Below are positions 16,373-23,597 of a DNA stretch of 23,597 bases, in pieces. This DNA comes from Bacteriovorax sp. UBA1852 (GTDB lineage: Bacteria > Bdellovibrionota > Bacteriovoracia > Bacteriovoracales > Bacteriovoracaceae). The notes under the pieces are model-generated. The model saw nothing but the letters and a program-made list of their open reading frames with translations. It was not told where the DNA came from and did no database searches. The stretch is taken from assembly GCA_002338505.1 (NCBI GenBank), contig DDIK01000020.1, positions 1 to 23,597 on the forward strand. The letters are read 5' to 3'. The first letter of the stretch is position 1. The number at the start of each line of letters is the position of its first letter. A program made the position numbers and the translations under genes.

Positions 16373-16864
16373 ATGAGATATATGCTAATTCTTTTATTGG
16401 TAACTTCATCTGTATTTGCATCGGATTTTCTGAATATAGAGTTAAGGGATAATACTAATAATCTTAACATTAGTAATATTGAGTTAACTTATAGTTCTTC
16501 GACAAATCCATTTTGTGCAAAATATAAAAAAGGATCTTTTCAAGCTAAAAACGACTTTATAAATAATAGAAATATTAAAGAGCTAAAGGTCCCAAAGTCA
16601 TATTTTAAAGGAGTTTGTCGTTATCAGCTTTCAATGATTACTTTATTCGCACCAAATCAAGTTAACTATGATGTTTATGTTGTTAGAATTCCCGTTAAAA
16701 ATAGCTTTAATTCTTATACTTATAGAAAAAGAGTTATTGCTGAAAAATTCAACTTTACTTGTTCAAAGGTAGGATTAAATGCTTGTCAGGAAAGTAGAGC
16801 GACACCATACGATGTAGCATCTACTGAGCGCAACGAAGTCGTTATATTCCTAGATGATAAATAG
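16373..16864 (+). CDS. Small secreted protein with four cysteines
   Basis: A 163-aa protein with a signal peptide (residues 1-16, cleavage likely after SVFA) and a mature part rich in beta-strand-like stretches. Four cysteines (C48, C82, C130, C138) could form two disulfides in the periplasm or outside the cell. ATG 16373 is preceded by AAAGGAG at ideal spacing, one of the strongest ribosome sites here, and by a good promoter with an operator-like repeat, so it may be well expressed and regulated. I do not recognise a family. The hybrid kinase gene follows after 109 nt; a functional link is not shown. Confidence 0.8.
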   Translation: MRYMLILLLVTSSVFASDFLNIELRDNTNNLNISNIELTYSSSTNPFCAKYKKGSFQAKNDFINNRNIKELKVPKSYFKGVCRYQLSMITLFAPNQVNYDVYVVRIPVKNSFNSYTYRKRVIAEKFNFTCSKVGLNACQESRATPYDVASTERNEVVIFLDDK

Positions 16865-16973
16865 ATAGTTGTATTACTCGGGTAAGTTCCTGTAATTGCA
16901 AGTGCAGGATAGTCCCAGTGAAAAAAAGATATAAAAGTTTATTATTGACGTGAAAAGATCCGAATAGATACCA
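16865..16973 (+). other. Intergenic region with two short hairpins before the hybrid kinase
   Basis: TTAC/GTAA (16874-16885, loop TCGG) and CCTGTA/TGCAGG (16889-16908, with one G-U pair) can fold next to each other. An A-rich stretch follows at 16921-16940. I see no T-tract that would make a terminator, no convincing -35/-10 pair and no riboswitch core that I recognise. The kinase ATG has no clear Shine-Dalgarno. Confidence 0.3.
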
Positions 16974-19736
16974 ATGAGATCTTTAAGCGCTAAAATTTCT
17001 ATATTTGGTATGGCAATATGCCTTTTCACTGGTGTGGCGTTTAGCCTGTATTCACACACCCAGCAAAAGGAATATCTTTTAAGCTCTAAGCTTGATGAGT
17101 CGGTCGATGCCCTTCTTCTTCTTGAAGAAAGTGTTAAATTTGAAATAGATCAATTAAAATCAGATGTTAAATTCTTGGCTTCGACTCCTCCAGTTAGAGG
17201 AATATTACGAGCACGAAATAATCAAGGTATTGATCCCGTTGATAAATCTACAGAGAAGCTATGGAGGAGTAGACTCTCTACAATTTTTGAGGAAATGCTA
17301 TACGCAAAAGGCAGATATAGTCAGATTCGTTACATCGGTATCGCTGATGAAGGAAGAGAAATTGTTAGGGTTAATAAATCTGGCGCGAGAGTTAGCCAGG
17401 TTGTTCAAAGAAATCTTCAACAAAAAGGAAATGAAGACTATTTTAAAGAGATAATAGATATCTCTTCTTCAAAAATTTATCTCTCTGACTTTTCTTTAAA
17501 CAAAGAGTATGGAAAGGTTACGATCCCTGAAAAACTTGTCTTAAGAGCAGCAACACTGGTCAAAGAGTTAGGAAATGAGCCCTTTGGGGTTATCGTCATA
17601 AATGTCGACTATACAGAGATCTTTAAAAACCTAAATCTCATTCTTTCAAAAGGTAAAGAATTTTATATTTTAAACGATGGAAAAGTTCTTGCTCATGGAA
17701 AAGATGAAAGGTTTTCATATGATATACGAAAAATAAAAGAGATCGAACTATCTAATGCATTTAGCGCAATTCAAAACAAGCGCAAGAAAGATGATGTTTC
17801 AAAGTATAAGCATGTTACGTATGAAGAAGATGGAAATTATTATATCGAAAAGAGAGTATATTATAATGATATACATCCAAATGAGTATTTAACATTTCTA
17901 GTTGTTGTAAGTGAGAACAATTTGCTCACAAATCTCGATGCTATTGTGCAAAAAAATATCATAGCTCTTGCTTTTATTTTACTTCTTGCACTTATAGTCT
18001 CATTGACGTTTTCAAGCTTTATTGGACGACCTATAAATAAGCTTAAGATAATAATTGATCGCCTTAAAGATGGAAAAGAAATCTTTGAAGAAGATTTTAA
18101 AATCAGTATCAATTCTAAAGATGAGATAGGCTTTGTATCTAAAACAATAGCAAAACTCTCTAAAGACTTAGTTGATAAGAACTTGGATCTAACTAGGCAG
18201 CAAAAAGCTTTGGATATATCGGCTATCGTCGTAGAAACAGATGTGAAAGGGAAGATTATTTTTGTAAACGAAAACTTCGTTAGAATATCTCAATATTCCC
18301 GAGAGGAATTGATTGGTCAAGATCATAGAATTATTAATTCCGGTACTCACTCTAAAGACTTTTTTAAGCAAATGTGGACAACTATTCTCGATGGCCGTAC
18401 ATGGAAGGGTGAAGTAAAGAATCGAGCAAAGGACGGTAGTTTTTATTGGGTCGATACAACAATACATCCCTATTTAAAAAGCGATGGCTCTATTGAGAAG
18501 TTTGTTGCTATAAGGTTTGATATAACTGAGAAGAAGCAAACTATGAGTGAGCTTTTAGATGCCAAGAACAAAGCATCAAGTGCACTTGAGGCCAAATCGA
18601 ATTTTCTTGCTAATATGAGTCATGAGATTCGAACTCCTTTGAATGGAATACTTGGATTTACAAATCTTTTAAAGGATCATGAATTAAAAGAGGAATTAAA
18701 GGAATATGTGGAGCAAATATCAGGCTGTAGTGAAAGTCTTTTGATGCTCATTAATGATATTTTAGACCTTTCAAAGATTGAAGCAGGGAAGTTGAATTTA
18801 GAGTCTGTTAATTTCGATTTAGCAAAAATTATAGAGTCTACCCAACTTGTTTTTTCTACAGCTATTTCAGAGAAAAGAATTACATTGAGCTTTTCTATGG
18901 ATGAGGATGTACCAAATTATCTTGAGAGCGATCCTTTAAGATTAAGACAGGTTCTTTTAAACTTAATTGGTAATGCCGTTAAATTTACGGAGTCGGGTCG
19001 TGTTCATACGCAAGTCTCGCTTATTAGAAAAGAGTCTGAGCTGGCGACCCTTAAGTTTTCAGTTCTAGATACTGGTATTGGGATTTCACCTGATGCGCAG
19101 AAAAAACTCTTCGCACCATTTGTTCAAGCTGACACTTCAACCACTAGACAATATGGTGGTTCTGGTCTGGGACTTTCTATTTCTCGAAAGTTAGTCGAAG
19201 CATTTGGTGGTAAAATTTGGGTAGATAGTAATATCGATGAAGGATCGACATTTTCTTTTTCTTATCAAGCAAAAATAGCTACTAATAAAGGTACTGAGGA
19301 GATTGCTCAAGAACGTGCTTCTCATCTGAAAAATTCTATTGATAATCAACTAAGTAATTTAAAGTTCTTAGTTGTTGATGACAATTTAATCAATCAAAAA
19401 ATTGCCAAGAAGTATTTAGAGAGCTTAGGTGCGACAGATATTACTCTGGCAAATGATGGATCAGACGCAGTTCAACTAAGTCAGATAAGATATTTTGATA
19501 TTATTTTTATGGATGTCCAAATGCCACATATGGATGGATATGAAGCCACAAGAACGATAAGAGAAAAGCTAGGGACTGATTCATATATTATTGGGCTCTC
19601 TGCTAATGTTTTCAAAGAGGATATCAGTAGGGGCTATGAAGCAGGGATGGATGACTATCTTGGAAAGCCTCTAAAGAAAGAGCTATTACAAAAGTCTCTT
19701 GAGAAATATTATAGCGAAAAGAAAAAGTGCGCTTAA
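16974..19736 (+). CDS. Hybrid sensor histidine kinase (Cache-HAMP-PAS-HisKA-HATPase-REC)
   Basis: A 920-aa membrane sensor. TM1 is about residues 8-28 and TM2 about 329-350, enclosing a periplasmic domain of about 300 residues with Cache-like pattern (IRYIGIADEGREIVRV, GVIVINVDYTEIF). Then come HAMP (351-405), PAS (410-520), HisKA with H550 in NMSHEIRTPLNG, and an ATPase domain with N667, DTGIG (D699) and GSGLGLSI. The receiver domain (about 796-915) has D802/D803, phospho-acceptor D847, S876 and K898. All catalytic residues are present, so it should autophosphorylate H550 and pass phosphate to D847; the final output is not encoded nearby. Its ligand is unknown. The stop overlaps the convergent LysR remnant by 2 bases. 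Confidence 0.93.
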   Translation: MRSLSAKISIFGMAICLFTGVAFSLYSHTQQKEYLLSSKLDESVDALLLLEESVKFEIDQLKSDVKFLASTPPVRGILRARNNQGIDPVDKSTEKLWRSRLSTIFEEMLYAKGRYSQIRYIGIADEGREIVRVNKSGARVSQVVQRNLQQKGNEDYFKEIIDISSSKIYLSDFSLNKEYGKVTIPEKLVLRAATLVKELGNEPFGVIVINVDYTEIFKNLNLILSKGKEFYILNDGKVLAHGKDERFSYDIRKIKEIELSNAFSAIQNKRKKDDVSKYKHVTYEEDGNYYIEKRVYYNDIHPNEYLTFLVVVSENNLLTNLDAIVQKNIIALAFILLLALIVSLTFSSFIGRPINKLKIIIDRLKDGKEIFEEDFKISINSKDEIGFVSKTIAKLSKDLVDKNLDLTRQQKALDISAIVVETDVKGKIIFVNENFVRISQYSREELIGQDHRIINSGTHSKDFFKQMWTTILDGRTWKGEVKNRAKDGSFYWVDTTIHPYLKSDGSIEKFVAIRFDITEKKQTMSELLDAKNKASSALEAKSNFLANMSHEIRTPLNGILGFTNLLKDHELKEELKEYVEQISGCSESLLMLINDILDLSKIEAGKLNLESVNFDLAKIIESTQLVFSTAISEKRITLSFSMDEDVPNYLESDPLRLRQVLLNLIGNAVKFTESGRVHTQVSLIRKESELATLKFSVLDTGIGISPDAQKKLFAPFVQADTSTTRQYGGSGLGLSISRKLVEAFGGKIWVDSNIDEGSTFSFSYQAKIATNKGTEEIAQERASHLKNSIDNQLSNLKFLVVDDNLINQKIAKKYLESLGATDITLANDGSDAVQLSQIRYFDIIFMDVQMPHMDGYEATRTIREKLGTDSYIIGLSANVFKEDISRGYEAGMDDYLGKPLKKELLQKSLEKYYSEKKKCA

Positions 19737-19945
19737 GTTTCTTCGCTATTTATATAGTGGGCTGAGGTGATTGTACTAATGATTTTCTTGCTCGTTTGAT
19801 TATTATGCTTTTCAGGTCGATAAACTAAACATATTTCATCTTTAAAAACTGGAGCCTTTTCTAGCTTATTTAAACCTTTATATTGTAAAGCAATAGTTGC
19901 AGGAAGAAGTCCATAACCAGAGACATTACGACTTGTCTTCAGTAA
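19733..19945 (-). pseudogene. 3' remnant of a LysR-type regulator gene
   Basis: On the minus strand a 70-codon open stretch ends at TAA 19735-19733 and has no ATG, GTG or TTG start; a stop lies in frame at 19948-19946. Its translation includes SGYGLLPATIALQYKGL, PVFKDEICLVYRPEKH and KKIISTI. This is the typical end of a LysR effector-binding domain (G-x-G-hydrophobic-LP, then I-x-L-V-Y-R). The DNA-binding part and most of the effector domain are missing. The fragment sits directly downstream of the winged-helix gene in a different frame. LysR regulators commonly accompany carbon-uptake operons, so this is probably what remains of a former regulator of the dab genes (inference). Confidence 0.7.
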
Positions 19946-20219
19946 TTAAATCAACGAGGTCTTTGAGTAGAACGTTGGACTCAAGGGGATGTCTTAGAGT
20001 TTTTTGCGCAATAATTTTATAGCGATTTGATCTCCCAACTTTTTCTCTTTGAACATAACCTGCATGATCTAGGTCTTGAATAATCCCTAGAACCGAGCGC
20101 TCTGTTATACCAACCTTCGTTGCTATTTCTTTGACCATAATTCCTTCATTCTTCGCTAGAAGGAAGTAAACATGTGCGTGATTACTAAAGAATGTCCACC
20201 CAGTTTGATCTTGGCCCAT
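19926..20219 (-). CDS. Small winged-helix transcriptional regulator
   Basis: A 97-aa protein whose pattern TGWTFFSNHAHVYFLLA, VKEIATKVGITERSVLGII, LDHAGYVQREKVGRSNRYKI, LRHPLE matches a family of compact MarR/ArsR-like winged-helix regulators. The recognition helix lies at about residues 39-51. The frame could extend to 20345, but the extra 42 residues only translate the repeat array. ATG 20219 has GGAG (spacing about 6) just upstream and fits the family length. It is divergent from dabB, with the TACATG array between them, so it is the natural candidate to bind that array and control itself and the dab operon (inference). No metal- or ligand-binding cysteines are evident. Confidence 0.87.
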   Translation of the reverse strand: MGQDQTGWTFFSNHAHVYFLLAKNEGIMVKEIATKVGITERSVLGIIQDLDHAGYVQREKVGRSNRYKIIAQKTLRHPLESNVLLKDLVDLITEDKS

Positions 20220-20252
20220 TTTAACTCCGTAAAAACAATAATATAGACTACA

Positions 20253-20314
20253 TACATGAAAAAATATACATGAAAATCTATACATGAATAAAAATACATG
20301 AAAACTATTGCATG
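20253..20314 (+). repeat. Five hexamers in exact 14-bp phase (TACATG array), putative operator
   Basis: TACATG begins at 20253, 20267, 20281 and 20295, and TGCATG at 20309, every interval being 14 bp. The first four units continue GAA and then A/T-rich bases (for example TACATGAAAAAATA and TACATGAAAATCTA). The array fills most of the gap between the winged-helix regulator and dabB. The last unit overlaps a possible -35 for dabB (TTGCAT 20308-20313, 17 bp, TACCTT 20331-20336). AAGGAG (20346-20351) serves the dabB ATG at 20357. Confidence 0.85.
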
Positions 20315-20356
20315 TCTTGAGGAATGTTGTTACCTTAAGTTTCATAAGGAGAAATC

Positions 20357-21850
20357 ATGAACTCACTGCACTTTCTATTACCACTTTTGGTAGCCTTACC
20401 AATCATCTTTGATCGCTTAGAGAGTCGAGGAGTTCTTTCAAGGTTATCGTTTCTTAATTTCACTGGACCTGTTTTATTTTTTGTTCTTACATTGACGAGC
20501 TTCTTATCTAAAAACTCAATTCAGTTAACAGTATATAGTTTTGATGAGTTCTTTTCAGTCGGACTAAGGTTAGATGTGTTATCGGGAATCATTGCAATGA
20601 CAGTTTCGACAATAGGTCTTATCGTACAGCGCTTTGTGACGAGATACTTAGAAGATGACCCCAAGAAAGAGGCATTCAAAAGAAATATGGCCCTGACAAT
20701 TAGTTTTGTGCTCGCTATGTTAATGGCGCCGAATCTCATTCTCTTACTTCTTTCATGGATTGGAACTTCTTTCTATATTCATAAATTACTGACTCACTTT
20801 AACGAAAGAGAGGGTGCAAAGAAGGCAGCGAAGCAAAAGTTTTGGGTTAGTAGATTTGGTGATCTTTGTATTGCAATCGCAGCAGCGATTTACTTAATAG
20901 TTTTTAAATCGTTAGAGTTTGAGACGATTTTTTCATTGGCCAAAAATTCGTTATTACTCGAAGAAAATAGTCTCGTTCTGAATTTGGCCTCTCTTTTACT
21001 TGTTATTGGTGCGATGACTAAATCCGCGATATTTCCTTTTCACTATTGGTTACCAAATACAATGGAAACACCAACACCTGTATCAGCGATCATGCATGCT
21101 GGTATTATTAATGCTGGAGGATATCTTGTTATTAGAATGAGTCCTGTTCTTTCAAGTTCACCTTTTGCTTTGTCCCTGCTCGCAATAGTGGGTAGCTTTA
21201 CTGCATTCTTTGCAACTTTGATTATGTTTAGCCAACCGAATGTCAAAAAGAACTTAGCTTATTCAACAATAGCTCAAATGGGCTTTATGATGTTGCAGTG
21301 TGGATTAGGAGCATTTTCAATCGCTGTTGTCCATATTGTTGGTCATGCATTTTATAAGGCCTATGCATTTTTAAGTTCAAGCTCGGCAACGGACTTTGGA
21401 CGATTAAATAGATATTATCCAAAGATAAAAACTTCCTACAGTATTTGGATACCTGTCCTTTTAGCTTTTACATTTATTGCACTAACTCTATTAGTCATGA
21501 ATATGACAGGATACGGTGCTTTAGAGAATCCTGGTATGACAGTGCTATTAGTTGTTCTAGCTCTTGCAATAGCACAAGTGGTTCTGAGTTCAAATAATAA
21601 GATCAAAGTAGGCTGTTGGGCCCTAGGCTTCGTAGGATTATATCTTTGCCTAAATGGAGGAATGACAAATCTCTTAAATGGAATTGTGCCGGCTAGTATA
21701 AGTAATGATAGTTTCCTAGGACCTTTTGTTCTTCTCGTCTCCTCAGCTTTTTTTGTAATTCTCTACATAATACAAAATAACTTAGACAGGATCTCTGAAA
21801 CAGAATTTGGGAAAAAGGTTTATGTGAAAGCACTTCGAGGAGGTTTCTAA
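20357..21850 (+). CDS. dabB: DabB, proton-channel-like membrane subunit of the DAB inorganic-carbon transporter
   Basis: A 497-aa protein with about 13 hydrophobic helices, related to the antiporter-like subunits of complex I (NuoL/MrpA). It shows the core signature GAMTKSAIFPFHYWLPNTMETPTPVSAIMHAGIINAGGYLVIR, broken here by no insertions, and later NVKKNLAYSTIAQMGFMM and HIVGHAFYKAYAFL. The C-terminal long helix of true NuoL is absent. In DAB systems the DabB subunit is thought to pass cations that drive vectorial CO2 hydration by DabA in the cytoplasm. Strong AAGGAG precedes the ATG. The stop overlaps the dabA start by one base (TAATG), so the two are translationally coupled. The partner gene decides the assignment over an orphan NuoL. 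Confidence 0.93.
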   Translation: MNSLHFLLPLLVALPIIFDRLESRGVLSRLSFLNFTGPVLFFVLTLTSFLSKNSIQLTVYSFDEFFSVGLRLDVLSGIIAMTVSTIGLIVQRFVTRYLEDDPKKEAFKRNMALTISFVLAMLMAPNLILLLLSWIGTSFYIHKLLTHFNEREGAKKAAKQKFWVSRFGDLCIAIAAAIYLIVFKSLEFETIFSLAKNSLLLEENSLVLNLASLLLVIGAMTKSAIFPFHYWLPNTMETPTPVSAIMHAGIINAGGYLVIRMSPVLSSSPFALSLLAIVGSFTAFFATLIMFSQPNVKKNLAYSTIAQMGFMMLQCGLGAFSIAVVHIVGHAFYKAYAFLSSSSATDFGRLNRYYPKIKTSYSIWIPVLLAFTFIALTLLVMNMTGYGALENPGMTVLLVVLALAIAQVVLSSNNKIKVGCWALGFVGLYLCLNGGMTNLLNGIVPASISNDSFLGPFVLLVSSAFFVILYIIQNNLDRISETEFGKKVYVKALRGGF

Positions 21851-23597
21851 TGACTGAGGTACGAAGAGTAGATAAAGATAAGATTTTTAAAAAGAACTTC
21901 AATATTTTAGAAGTTCAAAATGAATTAGATGAAAATAATCTCGGAGACCTCGTAGAAGTTAGCTTTAGTGAAGTAAGCAAGATGATTAGTCCTTTGTGGG
22001 ATGTGCGAGATTATGTTGCCGTTAATCCTTTTTTTGGACTTAGAGATAGAAGTTTCCTTGATGTTGCTAATTATATGAGCAATGTTGTAGGAGCGAACCT
22101 CTTACCAAAGAGAAACTATTTTCTCAAGAAATATGAAGCACAAGAGATAACAGAGTATGACCTAGAAGTTGCTAGCACCCTCTATCAGAAAGATAGTGAT
22201 TCTAGCAATACAAAGAACAAAGTTACGATTCAGGAGTTAATGACTTATGTTAACACTCAAAACGAATCATCTCTCGTCCCAACAGTTAAATGTATATCCG
22301 ATCTTTATGAACATAAAGCTGGAGAGCAGGTCAATTCTCTCATTGTGAATGAAGTTTCAAGGTGGGCATCTGCATATTTTGATGAAGGTCAGGCCCTTTG
22401 GACCATAGACCGTCAAGGTAAGAGACTTTATACTTGGTGGAGATCATTAGCTGTCTATGAGAATCCTTTTCAGAAAAAAACTCATGACTTTTTAGCTTTA
22501 GTAAAGTCACTTCCTGATTGTCCAAAGAGTGCACTAGAGACTCTTACTAAGAAGCTCTTAGATAAGAAATCACGCTTAAATGATGTCAATCTTACTAATT
22601 ATTACTATCGCTTAATTTACTCTGTTTTAGGTTGGTCATCATATATTCAAAAGTTTGAATTCGAAGCTAAGAGGTCTGATGACAATTCAAAACTCCAGGA
22701 GATAGGTGGACTCATCGATATCTTGGTTATGCGAATGACCTATGATGTAGCCTTTTTGGAAAGTGTTGATGAGCTCACTTTCAGTGATGAGCTTCCAAGA
22801 AATAGTCGAGATTTTGAGCTTGGCTATATTTGGTTAAATGCTCTCGAGAACGCTTATAGAAGAAAGGTTGAGAGTTCCGTTAAACAAGCACATCAGTTAA
22901 AGAAATCACCTGAGCGTCCTGACGTACAGATGGCATTTTGTATAGATGTAAGAAGTGAAATACTTAGAAGACACCTTGAGAAATGCTCTCAGAAAATTGA
23001 AACAATTGGTTTTGCAGGATTCTTTGGAATGCCCATCTCTTTGAAAGGATTGGGGCATCAAGGAACGGATCAAAATTGTCCTATTCTTTTGAATTCTGCG
23101 TATGAAATTGGTGAGAGCGGTGAGGATCAACATGCTTCTCTAGTAAAGAAAAAGCATGACTATGCAGATAATCATCTCTTTAGAAAAAGTCTACAGGGCT
23201 CTGCGAATTCTGGTTTTTCTTTTGTGGAGACCTTTGGACTATCATATATTTTTAAGATGTTGAAGGTGGGGCTTCGTTCAGTAAAACCAAATATAGATTT
23301 CACCTCTTTTGGACTAACTGATGCTGAAAGAAAACATATTAAATTGGATGTCGACACTCTTAGGCTTGAAGAAAAAGTGAGTCTAGCTTTCTCAGCACTA
23401 AAAAATATGGGACTGACAAAGAATTTTGCAAAGTATGTCTTCTTTTTTGGTCACGGAAGTGAGTCATCTAACAATCCATACGCTTCAGCTCTAGATTGTG
23501 GGGCCTGTGCCGGACATAATGGTCAGGGGAATGCCAGTTTATTGGCGAGCTTACTAAATGATCAAGATGTTCAAGAAGAACTTAGGGATAAGGGAAT
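21850..23597 (+). CDS. dabA: DabA, carbonic-anhydrase-like subunit of the DAB transporter (UPF0753/DUF2309), 3' end cut by window
   Basis: 582 full codons are visible from ATG 21850; family members are about 800 aa, so roughly the last quarter is missing. The family opening MISPLWDVRDYVAVNPFFGL is present. The zinc-site residues known from Halothiobacillus DabA2 (C351, D353, H524, C539) have counterparts: C364 and D366 in FCIDVRSE, H535 in FFGHGSE, and C550 in LDCGACAG. The H-to-C distance is identical (15). DabA is a soluble beta-carbonic-anhydrase-like protein that works only with DabB, accumulating bicarbonate in the cytoplasm. No frameshift is seen. In an organism with no carbon fixation genes in view, the bicarbonate probably feeds carboxylases (inference). 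Confidence 0.94.
   Translation, partial: MTEVRRVDKDKIFKKNFNILEVQNELDENNLGDLVEVSFSEVSKMISPLWDVRDYVAVNPFFGLRDRSFLDVANYMSNVVGANLLPKRNYFLKKYEAQEITEYDLEVASTLYQKDSDSSNTKNKVTIQELMTYVNTQNESSLVPTVKCISDLYEHKAGEQVNSLIVNEVSRWASAYFDEGQALWTIDRQGKRLYTWWRSLAVYENPFQKKTHDFLALVKSLPDCPKSALETLTKKLLDKKSRLNDVNLTNYYYRLIYSVLGWSSYIQKFEFEAKRSDDNSKLQEIGGLIDILVMRMTYDVAFLESVDELTFSDELPRNSRDFELGYIWLNALENAYRRKVESSVKQAHQLKKSPERPDVQMAFCIDVRSEILRRHLEKCSQKIETIGFAGFFGMPISLKGLGHQGTDQNCPILLNSAYEIGESGEDQHASLVKKKHDYADNHLFRKSLQGSANSGFSFVETFGLSYIFKMLKVGLRSVKPNIDFTSFGLTDAERKHIKLDVDTLRLEEKVSLAFSALKNMGLTKNFAKYVFFFGHGSESSNNPYASALDCGACAGHNGQGNASLLASLLNDQDVQEELRDKG

Noticed and set aside
16865..16973. Possible riboswitch before the hybrid kinase gene
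   Set aside because: The two hairpins are short, match no riboswitch core I know, and have no terminator or sequestered ribosome site; kept only as a low-confidence intergenic note.
20220..20345. N-terminal extension of the winged-helix regulator rich in F, Y, H and C
   Set aside because: It only translates the A/T-rich repeat array; a good GGAG precedes the internal ATG at 20219, and the shorter protein fits the family.
22340..23357. Minus-strand frames at 22340-22534, 22906-23133 and 23172-23357
   Set aside because: They are shadows of dabA, which is open on the plus strand through the right edge and carries all family motifs.

Overview
The window is a protein-coding, AT-rich stretch of a Gram-negative bacterial chromosome with short intergenic gaps. 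Several proteins have signal peptides or lipoboxes, and two are very large lipoproteins. The scpA-scpB-rluB block, the large secreted proteins and the codon style (AGA arginine, AT-rich) suggest a marine member of the Bdellovibrionota, such as the Bacteriovorax/Halobacteriovorax group. That assignment is inference from style and gene content; no rRNA or tRNA gene is present to confirm it.

Layout. 1-1.7 kb (minus): a translationally coupled set of a NudB-like Nudix hydrolase and two secreted proteins, the last cut by the window edge. 1.8-5.9 kb (plus): a site-2-protease-like membrane protein that has lost its HExxH site, then scpA and scpB (condensin partners), then the pseudouridine synthase gene rluB, closed by a clear terminator. 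6.0-14.1 kb (plus): a 1029-aa lipoprotein with two amidoligase-like repeats, an MscS-type channel, and a 1307-aa lipoprotein with nucleoside-phosphorylase-like, zincin-like and ADP-ribosyltransferase-like segments. 14.1-16.2 kb (minus): egtB-egtD, which make hercynine and the sulfoxide intermediate of ergothioneine synthesis. 16.4-19.7 kb (plus): a small secreted cysteine-containing protein and a hybrid sensor kinase (Cache, HAMP, PAS, HisKA, HATPase, REC). 19.7-23.6 kb: a LysR remnant and a small winged-helix regulator on the minus strand, divergent from dabB-dabA, a two-gene inorganic-carbon uptake system; dabA runs off the right edge.

The points most worth following are: (1) the lipoprotein-MscS-lipoprotein block, where ATP- or nucleotide-type enzyme folds carry export signals; (2) a five-fold array with exact 14-bp spacing of TACATG (last copy TGCATG) between the winged-helix gene and dabB, beside the ruin of a LysR gene, which together suggest that the regulator of the dab operon was replaced; (3) the S2P pseudoprotease at the head of the scpAB operon; (4) a perfect hairpin where the ribosome binding site of the 1029-aa lipoprotein should be.
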